A DNA stretch of 64,000 nucleotides from Isoetes taiwanensis (Eukaryota; Streptophyta; Lycopodiopsida; Isoetales; Isoetaceae). Below the pieces are notes generated by a model, which saw nothing but the letters and a program-made list of their open reading frames with translations, was not told where the DNA came from and searched no databases. The translations under genes and the position numbers were made by a program. The stretch lies in NCBI GenBank assembly GCA_021234155.1, contig JAJEKV010000010.1, positions 6,860,871-6,924,870 of the forward strand. The letters are read 5' to 3'. Shown here piece by piece: positions 43,697 through 56,500 of this stretch (its first letter is position 1; each line of letters begins with the position of its first letter).

Positions 43697-44260
43697 ATGA
43701 ATGTTGCAGAGGATTTAGAAAAGAAAAAACTTGTCATCTTAGACATTAATGGAGTTTTGGTCAACACCTTCCAAAAAGGAGCAAGATTAAAGATTCCACC
43801 AGGGCTCAAGAAGCATTACACAAAGGGGAAAGTGGTTATTTGCGCACCTTTTTACAAGAGTTCTTGGATTGGAGTTTTGAAAGATTTGAAGTTGGGATTT
43901 GGTCTAGCATGATGAAGCACAACATCATACAAATCCTTAACAGTATTCTGCCAGCACACTACATTGCTAAATTCAAATTCATATGGGGTCAGAATGAGTG
44001 TGAGGCAATGCCTTTTATGTTTCCAGGCAATGCAACCAAACCAGTACTTATGAAGCCAATTGTCAAAGTTTACACAGCTTTTAATGATGTACAGGATGTT
44101 GTGCTTGTGGATGACTCTTTGTACAAGACTTTCTTGTCCCCACCAGACACATGTTTAATAGTTGAGAGCTTTGACAATGAAGAAAATGATAAGGTATTCA
44201 ACTACATAAAAGCATGTTTGCACACTTGGCTTCATTCAAAGAATCCTCAAAAGTGGTTGC
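43697..44260 (+). pseudogene. FCP1/NIF-like HAD phosphatase fragment, frameshifted
   Basis: From ATG 43697 the frame reads KKLVILDINGVLV, the first HAD motif in the LDLNGLLV form typical of a plant FCP1-like group (Asn in place of the second Asp of DxDx[TV]). After a 1-nt shift near 43840 the next frame continues RTFLQEFLDWSFERFEVGIWSS, then the later motif DVVLVDDSLYKTFLSPPDT near 44090-44150. The order and spacing match the FCP1 homology domain, a protein-phosphatase fold related to RNA polymerase II CTD phosphatases. The shift and the missing second catalytic Asp argue against activity. It appears to be a host gene copied into the transposon. Confidence 0.75.
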
Positions 44261-44484
44261 ACCAGCAGCTTCATGTTGATGTGGTCAAGGAAGTAGACAT
44301 CAACATACTCAATCTTACTGTTGACCACTTGAAAGAACTTGCAAGATGGAGAGTAGCAATCACTATAACCCCAAAGTTGGCTTTTTTACAAAAAAAACAA
44401 CACTTAAAAATCACCCATAGTAATGTTCCGAAAATGCTAGAAACAGTGTGTAGTTTTTTAGTGCAGTTTCTCACACAAAAAGAA

Positions 44485-44765
44485 CGTGTAGTTTTTCATG
44501 CGTGGTTTTTAGACAAAAACGACCCGTAATTTTTATGTGTAGTTTTTGCCATGGTTCTCAAGAAAAACAACATGTAAATTCTATGTGTGATTTTTGCTCA
44601 AAAACAAAAACTGCACATGATTTTTAGGTGTGGTATTCACATAAAAACAATGCATGGTCTTCATTTGTAAGACTTTTTAGCGTGGTTTTCCTTCATATGT
44701 CCACGTGTTGTTTTCATTGTTTGAAGTGCAACCATGCATTGTTTTTTATATAATAACACGTTTTT
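44485..44765 (+). repeat. Degenerate ~22-bp minisatellite
   Basis: Repeats of a GTGTAGTTTTT...CAAAAAC-type unit (about ten copies) follow the phosphatase fragment. A roughly complementary AACCACACCTTAAAA-type array lies at 52490-52730. Confidence 0.6.
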
Positions 44766-46390
44766 TTTTTCTAGTGTAGTTTTAAACAATGTGTGAATTT
44801 AAACAATAAGAACAACATAAGAAAGGGTAATAACTGTAGAAAAATTAATAACCATAGGTTAACATGTTATTGAATAGTCAATACATTCATATTTTATTTC
44901 CTATGCAACTTTGTACATTTTAAATATTTTGAATTCTTGATTGTAAACAAAGGCATTGAGAAAAATAAGATGATCATTCTTGGTATTATTGAATGAAAAG
45001 TAAACATTTTCTGCATGCTTGCAAGTTTGCAACCCAGCCACATGCATTTTTGTGGCGGATCTCCATGAAATTGACGGTAAAACAGGTAATGTGGATCATA
45101 TTGTTTAGTCATGATCCAACATTTCTCGGAATTGCATTCAACTTCTGGAGGATGTCGTCATAGTGACACATTACTTCATATTTTCAGCTTGCTAAAATCG
45201 ATCACTTCTCCCTTCCGTCTTTACCTATCAGATCATCTTTGTTCCATCTTTACCTGCCAGATCGTCTCTTTGATAGCAAAGAGAAGATTAGAAAAAAAAA
45301 ACAAACTGCCAGCAACTGCTGTCGTGTAACCTTACCACTATTGTGTAACCTTTACAACATTAAAGTGCAGAAAATATAGCATAAAGAGATAAATCTGATA
45401 CCAGGGAAGGGCTATCTGAGATCCAGTGGCGCTGCCAACACATTTATCTATTCTATAGTTGGGATTTAAAAGATTCAACAAGATACACAGCTGTAACAAA
45501 ACAAAAACAAACTCGGTTAGAAAAATAGAGCAAAAAAGATAAATAAAAAACTGGAAAACAGAGTACCTGTTTGGCTGTTAGAGATTATTTAGACAATCCT
45601 TGCAGGCCCAACTATGCTATTCCAACCTGCAGAAGCCTGCCTAAACCTGCATAAGCACAACCTGCAAAAACAATATTATGCTGATAATAAGAGATCTATG
45701 CTTTATATGGAGCTAAAAATAAATAAGACAACTGAGTTCCAGGCAGAGGTGCAAATCCTTTACCCACATCCTCAAGCAAATAACAAATACTTACAGAAAT
45801 GTAGCTGCAGTCTGGACGCTCAGCTTTTGCAAAGACAGCACATGGAGAATGGTCTATGAACAGTGACGAATTCAAATGAGCAGTGTTTTGTTCATATGTA
45901 TTTTCTGGATGTTTGATCCCTTGTACACTGCAGTAGCTCAGTTCTTTACACCTGTTTTATACGTCAATCTCTAGCTCAGGCTTTTGCGAACTAGCAGAGC
46001 CAGATTACATCAACCTCCATCGAGCTAAATCCTGCAGGTTTATGGAATAATCTTAGAAGCCAAGATCTTTACTGGAGGAAAAGGCAGATCCGTCCTGAAG
46101 ATCAGGCATTTAGCATATTTGCCCAGAGTTATACAAATAGAAATCGCTGAAAGAAGAAGGATTGGAACAGAGTTATACAAACGGGACAGGGAGATACCGG
46201 AACCTTCATCTTGTATCCAAAGCCAGATCTTCTTCCGACGGGGGAGCCGCTGGTATCAGGAGGCCGGAGTTGGATCCGCCAAGAGGTCGGAGTTGGACGT
46301 TGGAGTGGACGTGGAGAATAGGGTTTCAACATGAAGAATAGGGTTTCGAATAAGGGTTTGAAGAATAAAGACAATTTGGGCTATGTGCAT
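44766..46390. other. No gene supported
   Basis: AT-rich DNA with short frames (for example 45614-45859 and 46119-46334) that show no domain, repeat or coding signature. Confidence 0.35.
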
Positions 46391-46394
46391 TTCA

Positions 46395-46442
46395 AATTTA
46401 TCCCGCCCATTGCATTGCATGGGAGGGCGGGATAATTTGAAT
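46395..46442 (+). repeat. Hairpin with TTATCCCGCCC arms
   Basis: TTTATCCCGCCC and GGGCGGGATAA are separated by about 19 bp (centre near 46418); flanking TTCAAA/TTTGAA bases extend the stem with one indel. Confidence 0.7.
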
Positions 46443-46969
46443 TCAAGTTCTTGAATGTTTATTGCTTATTGCTTATGCTTGCTTAAAAATCATTTTGTTT
46501 TTCAAATTTTAAATTTTCTAGCATTGAATTTGCCAAAACCTATAGAGAACAAATTCACCACCATCGCTCCTCTTCAACAAAGCCCCCTCTGGCCATGGAA
46601 TCCCAGTTATCAACGTCGCACTGCAAGAAAAATGTTTGGCCAAAAAGGAAGCCCATGTGACACGCATGGACTTTCCAAAAATAAACCTTTGAAACTACCT
46701 AGAATATTAAAAACCCTTCTCAACCTTTAAAAACGGATGAAAAACGTGTAGTGGAAACCTTATGGCATCTAGTCAAATTTTCAACTACACTTCAATTCTA
46801 CATGCTTTGAGTTTTGGATACACTTATACCTAAACTTTAGGTGCTTATAGTACTTGGCTTATAGTACTAGAAGGAAGCAAATTAATGTACTGTCAAATCC
46901 CAAAGGCATTTATGGACTTTTCAAAAAAAGGATTCAAGACAAATACAACTTATATGAGAAATAGTTGAC

Positions 46970-47700
46970 ATATGCCAATGACTTAGCAAATTGTTGTGAT
47001 GACATGGCAAAAGTGGCATGATGATTTGGCAAAGTGTTATTCTTGCAATTTCTACAAGATAAGTGGAAGAAATAAAAATTTACAAAAGTTGACACGAAAT
47101 ATGATGACATGGCACTCCAAGTAGGTGACATGTCATGCAAAGTAAGCAAGGCCAAACAAGAATGAAGTACAATCTTGGTCTTTCATGGGGTGGTGTGGCA
47201 ATGTTTGGGCGATATAGCAAGATAAGATGATGTGAACATGATGACTAAGCATTTTTACAAGAAATATGACAACTTTTAACATTTCATAAATGAATTGGCA
47301 AGGGAATTTAGGGGCACTAAGAAAAACCTCTTATCTCACTAAAAAACCCTTTTTCAAAAAATTGGCCTAGTCATTTTCTATCTAAAGTGCATAAAATGCT
47401 TGTTCATCATGTGACATGTCACACCATCCAAAAAAAATGCCATCTCACCATGGAGAAATATGTATTTTAAAAAGTTGTCAATTTGTCTATGCACATTCTT
47501 CATTTTTCCACACCTTCATATTTTGCCATCTCACCACTCATCTTTGCCACCTCATCATACTCATGCCATGTCATCACCCATTGCATATAGTCACTTTCTC
47601 CCAAAAAAAAAGTTTGCTTGCTCTTTTTGATGCCACCTCATTATTTCTAGTGCCATATCATTGCCATGTCACCTTGTGTGCCACTATTCCACTGCACCAA
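46970..47700. repeat. Degenerate inverted clusters of GATGACATGGCA
   Basis: The left half (46970-47260) contains several GATGACATGGCA-like motifs; the right half (47400-47690) contains the reverse complement TGCCATGTCATC several times. The halves could form a long imperfect hairpin. No gene is supported here. Confidence 0.5.
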
Positions 47701-48380
47701 CGAAGCAGATTTTAACAACCTCCGCAAACCTAAGGCAGCGTCGGATTCGACCAGGAATTGGGCACCATGTCATCTTTGGGTTTTGTTTTTTTTTTTTTTT
47801 GGGGAAGGGGGGGCATTAACATATGACCTTATGGAATATCAAGACCTATAGGTTATGCTAAAAGAAGCTATTACCTTAAGCATGACATCTCAATATCACA
47901 CAACTCAAATCACAAAAACTTCATGATGTAGCCAAGGTATTTCTTGCTACTGCTCAAGAACACCCTATGCCAATAAATCTATTACTGTAGTTTCAATATC
48001 TGATGTTGTATGGAGTTGATTCACACTGATTTCAATAAGTAGCAAAGTAAGAGCCTTCCTTATGTTGGTGATATTTCCTATAGGAACATATTTATTTATG
48101 GTTGTTGAGCTTAGCTCTCATGGTCACGATGTTAAGTCTAGAGTTTCTTCCTGGGATGTGAGATCAAGAGTTCGAATTCTCATATTGTATTGAGCTCATG
48201 TTGGAGGCATGAGTCCCCCTCGTTTGCTTGTATGTCTATTTGGAGATGAGGTTCGCTTGGTCTCATCTAGAAGGAGGGATGGTGTTCTTAGGGTTGTGCC
48301 ATTCGAGATTATTTAAGCTCTATGATAGATGTGTTTTTTCACATGGTGGGGGTATTAGTCCCTCCTTGTGTCTGATACTT
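47701..48380. other. No gene supported
   Basis: A T tract followed by G-rich sequence at about 47788-47815; otherwise anonymous AT-rich DNA leading to the foldback. Confidence 0.35.
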
Positions 48381-48381
48381 A

Positions 48382-50360
48382 TTTGGCAATGGATAGAATA
48401 GAGGGATCTTGCGCTGACACCCTTCCCCAAATCGAACCAGGCCAGGACTTTGCGCGGCTTCCTCACCAGAGGGAAGAGGCCAGACCCCAGGGGACGAAGC
48501 TCATAAAGGTTACCGAGGCAGCCTTTCCTGCCAGCGCTCCTTCGGGCGGGCAAATGCCAATGCCCCCCCTCCCAGAGGTCGATTTCTCTATCCGACCATT
48601 GAATCCACCGTTCAAGTAACCTGCTTCGAGCAGGTTCAAAAAAATCCAAGATCCGTCCGGGGAAACTTATCAAACCGTGAAGCGTCCTGCGCTCGACCAT
48701 GTAGAAACCCAAGTGTTTTGTCGTTCGAGCAGTACAAAGGCTCCGGAATGGAGATTCGACTTCGCCATGTCATCCGGAATAGTGACATTACCCTAGGGAC
48801 CAAGTTATATAGTGATTTTTGGCAACGAAAGAAACACGAACCCTCTACATGACAATATTCAGCAGCCATCTCTTACGCCAATTGACTAGGAACGTATTGG
48901 ACATGAGCTACTTTGGCGCTTCTTGGAGAAAGGGTGGTCTTCTGCCCACGAAACTTGATCCCGAGGGTAATCTCGATGTTTTGAGTCCATTGGCAGGGTC
49001 AGTTTACAATTTCGGAGTGGGAGAGTTGCCTGTACGTGGCCAAGGGCCTTTGGGAGAAAACCTTTGGGGTGAACTGCTTTCAGAAGGTTTTAAGGGTCCG
49101 TCTTCTGGCATCAACGCCCTCCCTCTACATGATGACATTGTGCAAGATCCTGGTCGAATCTGATTAGGATATGGCCTCCGAAACGTAAACCCTGTGTGTT
49201 GCTAGGTTATTGAAGGGTTTACGTTTTGGAGGCCGAGTTTTAGTCAATTGCACTTGGGACATGGACGAGAAGCTGCAATTGAAAACATGAAGCAATAGGA
49301 ATTGACGGAATGGAGTTTGGATTTATCCTCCTCCCATAATGGCAAATAAAAGCCAAGGGCTCATTTTGCAGTAGCAAAATTGTTTGGGATCATTCGGGAT
49401 GGCCAATAGATCCAAACCCCATTCCTTCAGTTCCTAATTGCTTCATGCTTTCAACTGCAGCTTCTTGACCATGTCCCAAGTGCAACCGACTAAATCGCGA
49501 CCTCCATAACGTTTCCCTTCAATAACCTAGCAATACACAGGGTTTACGTTTCGGAGGCTATATCCTAGTCAGATTCGACCATGATCTTGCACAATGTCAT
49601 CATGTAGAGGGAGGGTGTTGATGCCAGAAGACGAACACTTAAAACCTTCCGGAAGCAGTTCGCCCCAAAGGTCCTCTTCCGAAGGCCCTTGGCCACGGAT
49701 AGGCAATTCTCCCACTCCGGAACTATAAACTAACTCTGCCAATGGACTCAAAACATCGACATTACCCTCGAGACCAAGTTTCGTGGGCGGAAGACCACCC
49801 TTTCTCCAAGAAGCGCCAAGGTAGCTCATGTCCAACACGTTCGTAGTCATTGGCCTAAGAGGTGGCTGCGGAATACTGCCATGTAGAGGTTCGTGTTTCT
49901 TTTGTTGCCAAAAATGACCGTATAACTTGGTCCCTAGGGTATATTTACCATTCCGGATGACATGGCGAAGTCAAATCTCCATTCTGGAGCCTTTGTACTG
50001 CTCGAATGACAAAACACTTGGGTGTCTACACGGTCGATCGCAGGACGCTTCGCGGTTTGATAAGTTCTTCCAGACGGATCTTGGATTTTTTTTGAATTTA
50101 CTCGAAGCAGGTTACTTGAACGGTGGATTCAACAGTCGGATAGGGAAAACGAGCGCCAGGAGGCGGGGCATTGGCATTTGCCCTCCCGGAGGATCGTTGG
50201 CAGGAAAGGCTACCTCCGCAACTCTTTTGAGGTCCGTCTCCTGGGGTCTGACCTCTCCCCTCTGGTGAGGAAGCTGGACAAAGTCCTGGCCTGGTTCGAT
50301 TTGGGGAAGGGTGTTAGCGTTTAAGTTCTTCAAGATCCCTCTATTCTATCCCTTGCCAAA
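48382..50360. mobile_element. 2-kb foldback element
   Basis: The left arm (48382-49325) and right arm (49413-50360) are inverted copies of about 0.94 kb with a ~90-bp loop. The ends share TTTGGCAA-GGATAGAATAG, inverted. Each arm also contains a smaller internal hairpin (CCTCCGAAACGTAAACCCT with its inverse, near 49170-49235). Frames across it translate repeat sequence. A target duplication was not found. Similar but rearranged sequence lies at 21905-22990. Confidence 0.85.
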
Positions 50361-50569
50361 CTCCTCTACCAAAAATTTTAAAGGTTATCATATTTCTTGC
50401 ATAAAGTCCTAGTCATCATGTCCACGTCACCACCATCTAGCCATGTCAACCAAAATTTGCCAACATCACCCAATGAAAGGACCAAAGATGGACATCTTTT
50501 TATTTTTGGCCTAGTCAAAACTTGGCCTTGCTTAGTTGGCATGCCATGTCACCGCTTGGAGTGCCTAGG

Positions 50570-52395
50570 TGGCATATTGGTGCCTAGGTGGCATGCCTGA
50601 GCCACCCTGGCATGTTGGAGCCTAGGTGGCATGTTGGAGCCCACATGGCATGTTTCAACCACCCTGGCATGTTTGAGCCTAGGTGGCATATTTGAGCCAT
50701 CTTGGCGTGTTGGAGCCCGCGGGCATGTTTGAGCCACCTTAGCATGTTTGACATGGGTGGCATGTTTGAGCCACCTTCGCATGTTGAAGCCTAAGTGGCA
50801 TGTTGGAGCCTAGGTGGCATGTTGGAGCCCACGTGGCATGTTTGAGCCACCTTGGCATGTTGGAGTCCATGTGGCATGTTTGAGCCACCTTGGCATGTTT
50901 GAGCCTAGGTGGCATGTTTGAGCCATCTTGGCATGTTTAAGCGTAGGTGGATATTGGAGCCTATGTGGCATGTTTGAGCTACCTTCGCATGTTGGAGCCG
51001 AGGTGGCATTTTGGAGCCCACGTGGCATGTTTGAGCCACCTTGACATGTTTAAGGCTAGGTGGATGTTGGAGCCTAGGTGGCATGTTTGAGCCACCTAGG
51101 TGGCATGTGGAGTCCACGTGGCATGTTTGAGCCACCTTGGCATGTTTGAGCCTAGTTGACATGTTGGAGCCTGCATGGCATGCTTGAGGCACCTTGGCAT
51201 GTTTGAGCCTAGGTGGATGTTGGAGCCCAGGTGGCATGTTTGAGCCTACGTGGCATGTTTGAGCCACCTTGGCATGTTTGCAGCCTAGGTGGCACGTTGG
51301 AGCCACCTTGGCATACTGGAGCCTAGGTGGCATGTTAGAGCCTGCATGGCATGTTTGAGCCACCTTGGCATTTTTGAGCCTAGGTCTTGGCATGTTTGAG
51401 CCTAGGTGGCATGTTGGAGCCCATGTGGCATGTTTGAGCCATCTTGACATGTTTGAGCCTTGAGCCACCTTGGCATGTTGGAGCCAAGGTGGCATCTTGG
51501 AGCGTGCATGGCATGTTCGAACCCGCGTGGCATGTTTGAGCCACCTTGGCATGTTGGAACCTAGGTGGAATGTTGGAGCCTGCGTGGCATGTTTGATCCA
51601 CCTTGGCATGTTTGAGCCTAGATGGCATGTTTGAGCCACCTTGGCATGATGGAGCCTAGGTGGCATGTTGGAGCCTATGTGGCATGTTTGAGCCACCTTG
51701 GCATGTTAGAGCCTGCTGGCATGTTTGAGCCACCTTGGCATGTTTGATTCTAGGTGGCATGTTGGAGTCGAGGTGGCATGTTTGAGCCATCTTGGCATGT
51801 TGGAGACTAGGTGACACGTCGGAGCCTAGGTGGCATATTTTAGCCACCTTGGCACGTTGGAGACTAAGTGGCATGTTGGAGTCTAGGTGGCATGTTGGAG
51901 CCCACATGGCATATGTTGAAGCCTAGGTGGCATGTTTCAGCCACCTTGCCATGTTTGTACCTAGGTGGCATGTTGGAGCCACCTTGGCATGTTGGAGCCT
52001 AGGTGGCATGTTGGAGCCACCTTGGCATGTTGGATCCCGCATGGCATGTTTGATCCACCTTGGCATGTTTGGGCTTAGGTGGCATGTTGGAGCTCATATG
52101 GCATGTTTGAGTCACCTTGGCATGTTGGAGCCTAAGTGGCATGTTTGAGCCACCGTGGCATGTCGGAGCCTAGGTGCCATGTTGGAGCAACCTTGGCATG
52201 TTTGAGCCACCTTGGCACGTCGGAGCCTAGGTGTCATGTTTGAGCCACCTTGGCATGTTTGAGTCACCTTGGCATGTTGGAGTCTAGGTGGCATGTTTGA
52301 GCCACCTTGGCATATTGAAGCCTAGTTGCCATGTTGGAGCCACCTTGGCATGTTTGAGCCACCTTGCATGTTGGAGCCTAGGCAACATGTTTGAA
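50570..52395 (+). repeat. Large 19-bp minisatellite (~96 units)
   Basis: Tandem 19-bp units alternate between GGCATGTTTGAGCCACCTT and GGCATGTTGGAGCCTAGGT forms, giving a 38-bp higher-order period in much of the array. Some units have 1-2 bp indels. The 263-codon minus-strand frame across it (repeating SNMPRWLKHAT-like text) is a by-product of the repeat. Confidence 0.95.
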
Positions 52396-52489
52396 GTCAA
52401 ATGCTAGTGAAGTGTGTCAAGCATGTATAACTCTTGTATGCTGCCATTTTGTGGCAGTAATGGCATGTGGACCACTTGGTCATACACGG

Positions 52490-52735
52490 ATTCTTAGAAA
52501 ACCTTAAAAAACCACACCTCAAAAAAACACTACCTTAAAAAACACCTTAAAAAAAACATCCCTTCAAAAAACCATACTGCCTGTGAAAACAACACATCCT
52601 TAAATAAGAGACTACACCTCCTTAAGAAACCACCCATTCTTTAAAAAAAAAAACTACATATCCTTAAGAAAAATTACAGCATATCCTTGGAAAACCACAC
52701 CCCCATATAACTACGTATAGGTTTTTTTCAAATCT
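52490..52735 (+). repeat. A/C-rich degenerate minisatellite
   Basis: About ten copies of a CCTTAAAAAACCACACCT-like unit of about 20 bp; roughly complementary in type to 44485-44765. Confidence 0.6.
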
Positions 52736-52816
52736 TCAAAAAAACAACTCGTATTTTGTTTTTACTGTTGTTTTCAGCCGTGGACCAAATGTTGGGGTGT
52801 GTGAATTGAGGGAAGC

Positions 52817-53041
52817 ATGCAATTGGTGAAAGATATTGTTGGTGTTGAAAAATTGGATGAACCTGCAAAAGAAGACACAACACAGATTCTCCATACTGAT
52901 ACTGAACACATTGAAGCTACTGATCAGACCAACATTGAAGATACCGATAAACAGGAGGAAACTGCAAGAGAAGAAATAACACAAGATCAGACCCACATTG
53001 AAGATGCTGACTTTGAGAACATTGAAGATACTGAACTTTAA
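52817..53041 (+). CDS. Small acidic ORF with repeated IEDT motif
   Basis: 74 codons from ATG 52817. Strongly acidic and Thr-rich, with internal repeats HIEATD, NIEDTD, HIEDAD and NIEDTE. No domain. It lies on the same strand as the AT-hook and phosphatase ORFs at 43-44 kb and could be a terminal exon of that transcription unit, split from it by the foldback and minisatellite. That link is speculative. Confidence 0.3.
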   Translation: MQLVKDIVGVEKLDEPAKEDTTQILHTDTEHIEATDQTNIEDTDKQEETAREEITQDQTHIEDADFENIEDTEL

Positions 53042-53502
53042 GAACTTCATGTAACTTAAGATGTAACTTAAGTTATAACAGCTGTTTTTTTGTGAATATT
53101 TGGATATGAGTACACAAATTTTGTACACTTTTTGTAACGAAGCGGATATTAATGTAAATCCAATGATTCGCATTTACCTACACTTGTGTACACTTGTAAA
53201 CTTTCAATCTGCTTTCCATGTCCATCAAGTCCGTTTTTCCGTTCATCAAGTCTGTAATAGTTAACTGAAAACATAAAGCATGTAAGCAGACAAAGCATAA
53301 GTATGAAAAGCAGACCCATCTGAGCTTTTCTTTTAAAGCTGTGAGGACAAGGAACATTTGTGCAGCAAAGAATTTGTTAGTTTTCATTGATAACGAATTA
53401 TAAAGAATATAAGAAAGAATATGGCGGGAAAGAGCCGATTATACATCTAAAAACTCAACTTCTGCTTCTTCGAAGCAAAAGCAGAAAAAACGGGCAGCAG
53501 AA

Positions 53503-56500
53503 TTAGCACTCTACTGGAAGGGATGCCATAACTTTTTGGCATGTCTCTTCACTCATCTTGAAAATGTTGTTACCAAGATTCTCCATATCAAACTTCACCT
53601 GTCTGACAAGGTGGCTATACAAACTAGCAACTGGCTTGTCCAATAGCAACTCAAATTGGAGTGCATCTGTTTGCTTGTAGTAATGGCCAGAAACTAAACT
53701 TCTCCTACACCAAATGCAGTACCCCAAGCATCTTCATATGCATCTAACAATGTGTGTTTAGTCTCTGTACACCTAAGAACATAAAAGTCAACTCCCTCTT
53801 CATCCTCTGGATGTGCATTTACAGCAAAGTTATCTCCAACTTCTAGAAGAGAACTAAGGTAATCTACTTCTTCATCTTCTTCTTCTTCATCTTCTTCTTC
53901 TTCCTCGACTAATTCTTTGTGGATGTTTCTTCAACAACCTTTGGTTTCGGTTCTCAGTGAGCCATGCTCCCAAACGCGTGCTTTGTTAGATGCGGTAATC
54001 CCTTTTACCATGAAAGCAATAGGAACAATAGCAAGAGAGGCACACATAAGCAACTTTTTTTGCGGGGTTCTTTTGTCACATGGTCTGATGCAATGAAGTT
54101 TAGAGCTCCCACATAGTGTTTTCCACTCCTTCCTTTCAGATTTGTCTACACTTTGGGGATCAATATGCCAAAAGAACCTGCAATATAAAACAGATTCATG
54201 CAACTTCAAATCTAAGAAAAATATAAGAAAAAACAAGAATTTACCTTCTTATATGAGGGTCTGGTGGATTATTCATCATGTACCAGTTCATGAAATCGAC
54301 AATGTCTTTGGCACGCTCCAATTTCCAGGACTCATACTTCAATTGCTCTCTTGCCAAAACCCTTTTCAATATTGCACCTTGTCCATCATGTTCTCCTTTG
54401 CCATGAGAACTGGCAAAGAAATTCCACTCATACTCAATTCCTTCACTACACACATAGTTCCTTCCTAAATACCAGAAAGGCCTTGCTCCTTTAAACTGGG
54501 ATGTGCAACCATCACTCCAAAAAATATGTTTCTTGTACTCAATGTTACGTGCTCTAAGCCCGGTCGGCATGTACTTTCAAGCAATGTTGTACAAACTTCG
54601 GGGCTATGCTCCCATCATCATCCAAATATAAAATTGCACTTCCTTTATAATTCTCCTCGATTGGTGCTGATGATCTCGACTTGTCTTCTTCTTTCTTTTC
54701 AGCTTATCCCGCTCTGCTTCTCTTTGCTCGCCTCTTTAACTTCCATTTCCTCTATCTCGGCTTTTGTTGCATGTCTATATGTGATATGAACCAGAATTGA
54801 GGCCTGGTCCGTGTGCCAGTGGCAAGATTGTGCCTCCCTCTGAATTTTAAAACTGTAATTTTCAGCAAAGTCAATTACAGAGACAATTGCATCTTCAGGA
54901 AAGGTATCCAAACACGTCCTGAATTGCTTTGCCTGCCAGTGTGCCACATAATTGTGTGTGACAAATTGTACCATTGTCTTGTTGGCATGCTTCATGAACT
55001 CGGGCAGACTCTCGTTCTTGTATGCAAGTCTTGTTACTTTGGCTGGTTTCCTCCCTCCCATTTTTTTCTTGGTAGTCTCCTTCATGTATCCAACTTCTTG
55101 CTGATTTCAGACCATGAACATTTCTGTCAGTTTGCAGTTTGTTTAAAAAGAATGTTAAACGAGCACAATTTAATTAAGCCAAACAGAATACCTTTTCAAA
55201 CTGTTTCCACTCCACCTTGTAATCAGTTTCCATCTTCTCCTTAGGACAAAAAGCAAACCTGTTTATAACACCACAATTAAAGTTACTGAGCAGTAATATC
55301 TTTAAACATCATAACATTGAAGAGACAAACTTAATACCTTTTCAGCCCACAATCTTTGCATGCCAACTACTTGAGACATTGATGTTTGTGCCATTCTTCA
55401 TCTTCTTCTTTAGGGCGCACCATTTGCCTCCAAAAATCACTAGTGGATTTATAAACATGGTTCTTGGCACTACGAGGAAGTTACCATCACCACAAACAGC
55501 ACAATTACAATTGCATTCTTTGTGCACCCCATTTGGATCTGTTCTGATTTTGTTGAGTGCTTGCATCACATACTCAAAGTGCATGTGATATTGGCAGCAA
55601 CAGGTCTCTCTTTCTTTTTTAACGCCTCACAAAAGATGGCTTCAAAGAATTCAAATGTCTTGTTGTGAAATCTTCATTTCATTGAATTCCTTTTTGAATG
55701 CCATGTAAAATTGCAACTATAAACAAAGCGTAAATACGAGTTCCAAAAAAATTAAAAGCAACAATATAGTAAAAGCGTAAACAAGCGGTAAAACATATAA
55801 AGCATAATAATTACACGAAATTTCAAGCGGTTGTATTGGATGATCAATTTTTCACCATCTTTTGTAATAAACTTTCTCACATGCTTCTGTATGGTGAGAC
55901 TCTTGTGTTTTCTCCCGGAACTTGTAAAAGTAATTCTTAACCTCATCGGTTATTGCATCCGATCTCTTTTTCCTTGAAAACATTGACCACGTACCACATT
56001 CTTGTTACGCCATTACTCTTCTTACGGTTCTTTTGCAACAACAGATTTTCTTGATACATTAAGGAGCGTGCAAGCTAATCGGATGGTTGGTTTTGTTTCT
56101 TTGTTGAAGATACCATTTGCAATGTGGACTTTCTTGCTTGCATTATATCTGTCTTCCTTAGTTTCTTTTGCTGATTGAGTGTCTCTTGAACATTTCTAAT
56201 TACATTCTTCATGACCTTGCTTTGATCATGATCAACAAAATCCACCTCCGATGGCAATTTCTTCTTCACTCTCTTCACAAATCATTGCACCACCGCCCTT
56301 ATCCCCTTCTTTCAAAGGCTTTGTGATATTATTGAAATAATCGTCCAAATTCTTGGACAATTCTTGAAGCCTTCTCACACTCAAGCCATTTGTCAACTTG
56401 AGGTGGATATTTTCTTTCTCCCTCTCCTATCTCTTTTCCTCTGTCTAGATTGCCTTCTTCTCTCGGCTTGAATTTCCCTAAAAATTTGAAGTCGCTTTTC

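Noticed and set aside
50905-51696. 263-codon minus-strand frame with repeated SNMPRWLKHAT text
   Set aside because: The frame follows the 19-bp minisatellite; 57 bp gives 19 codons, so an open repeat unit keeps it open.
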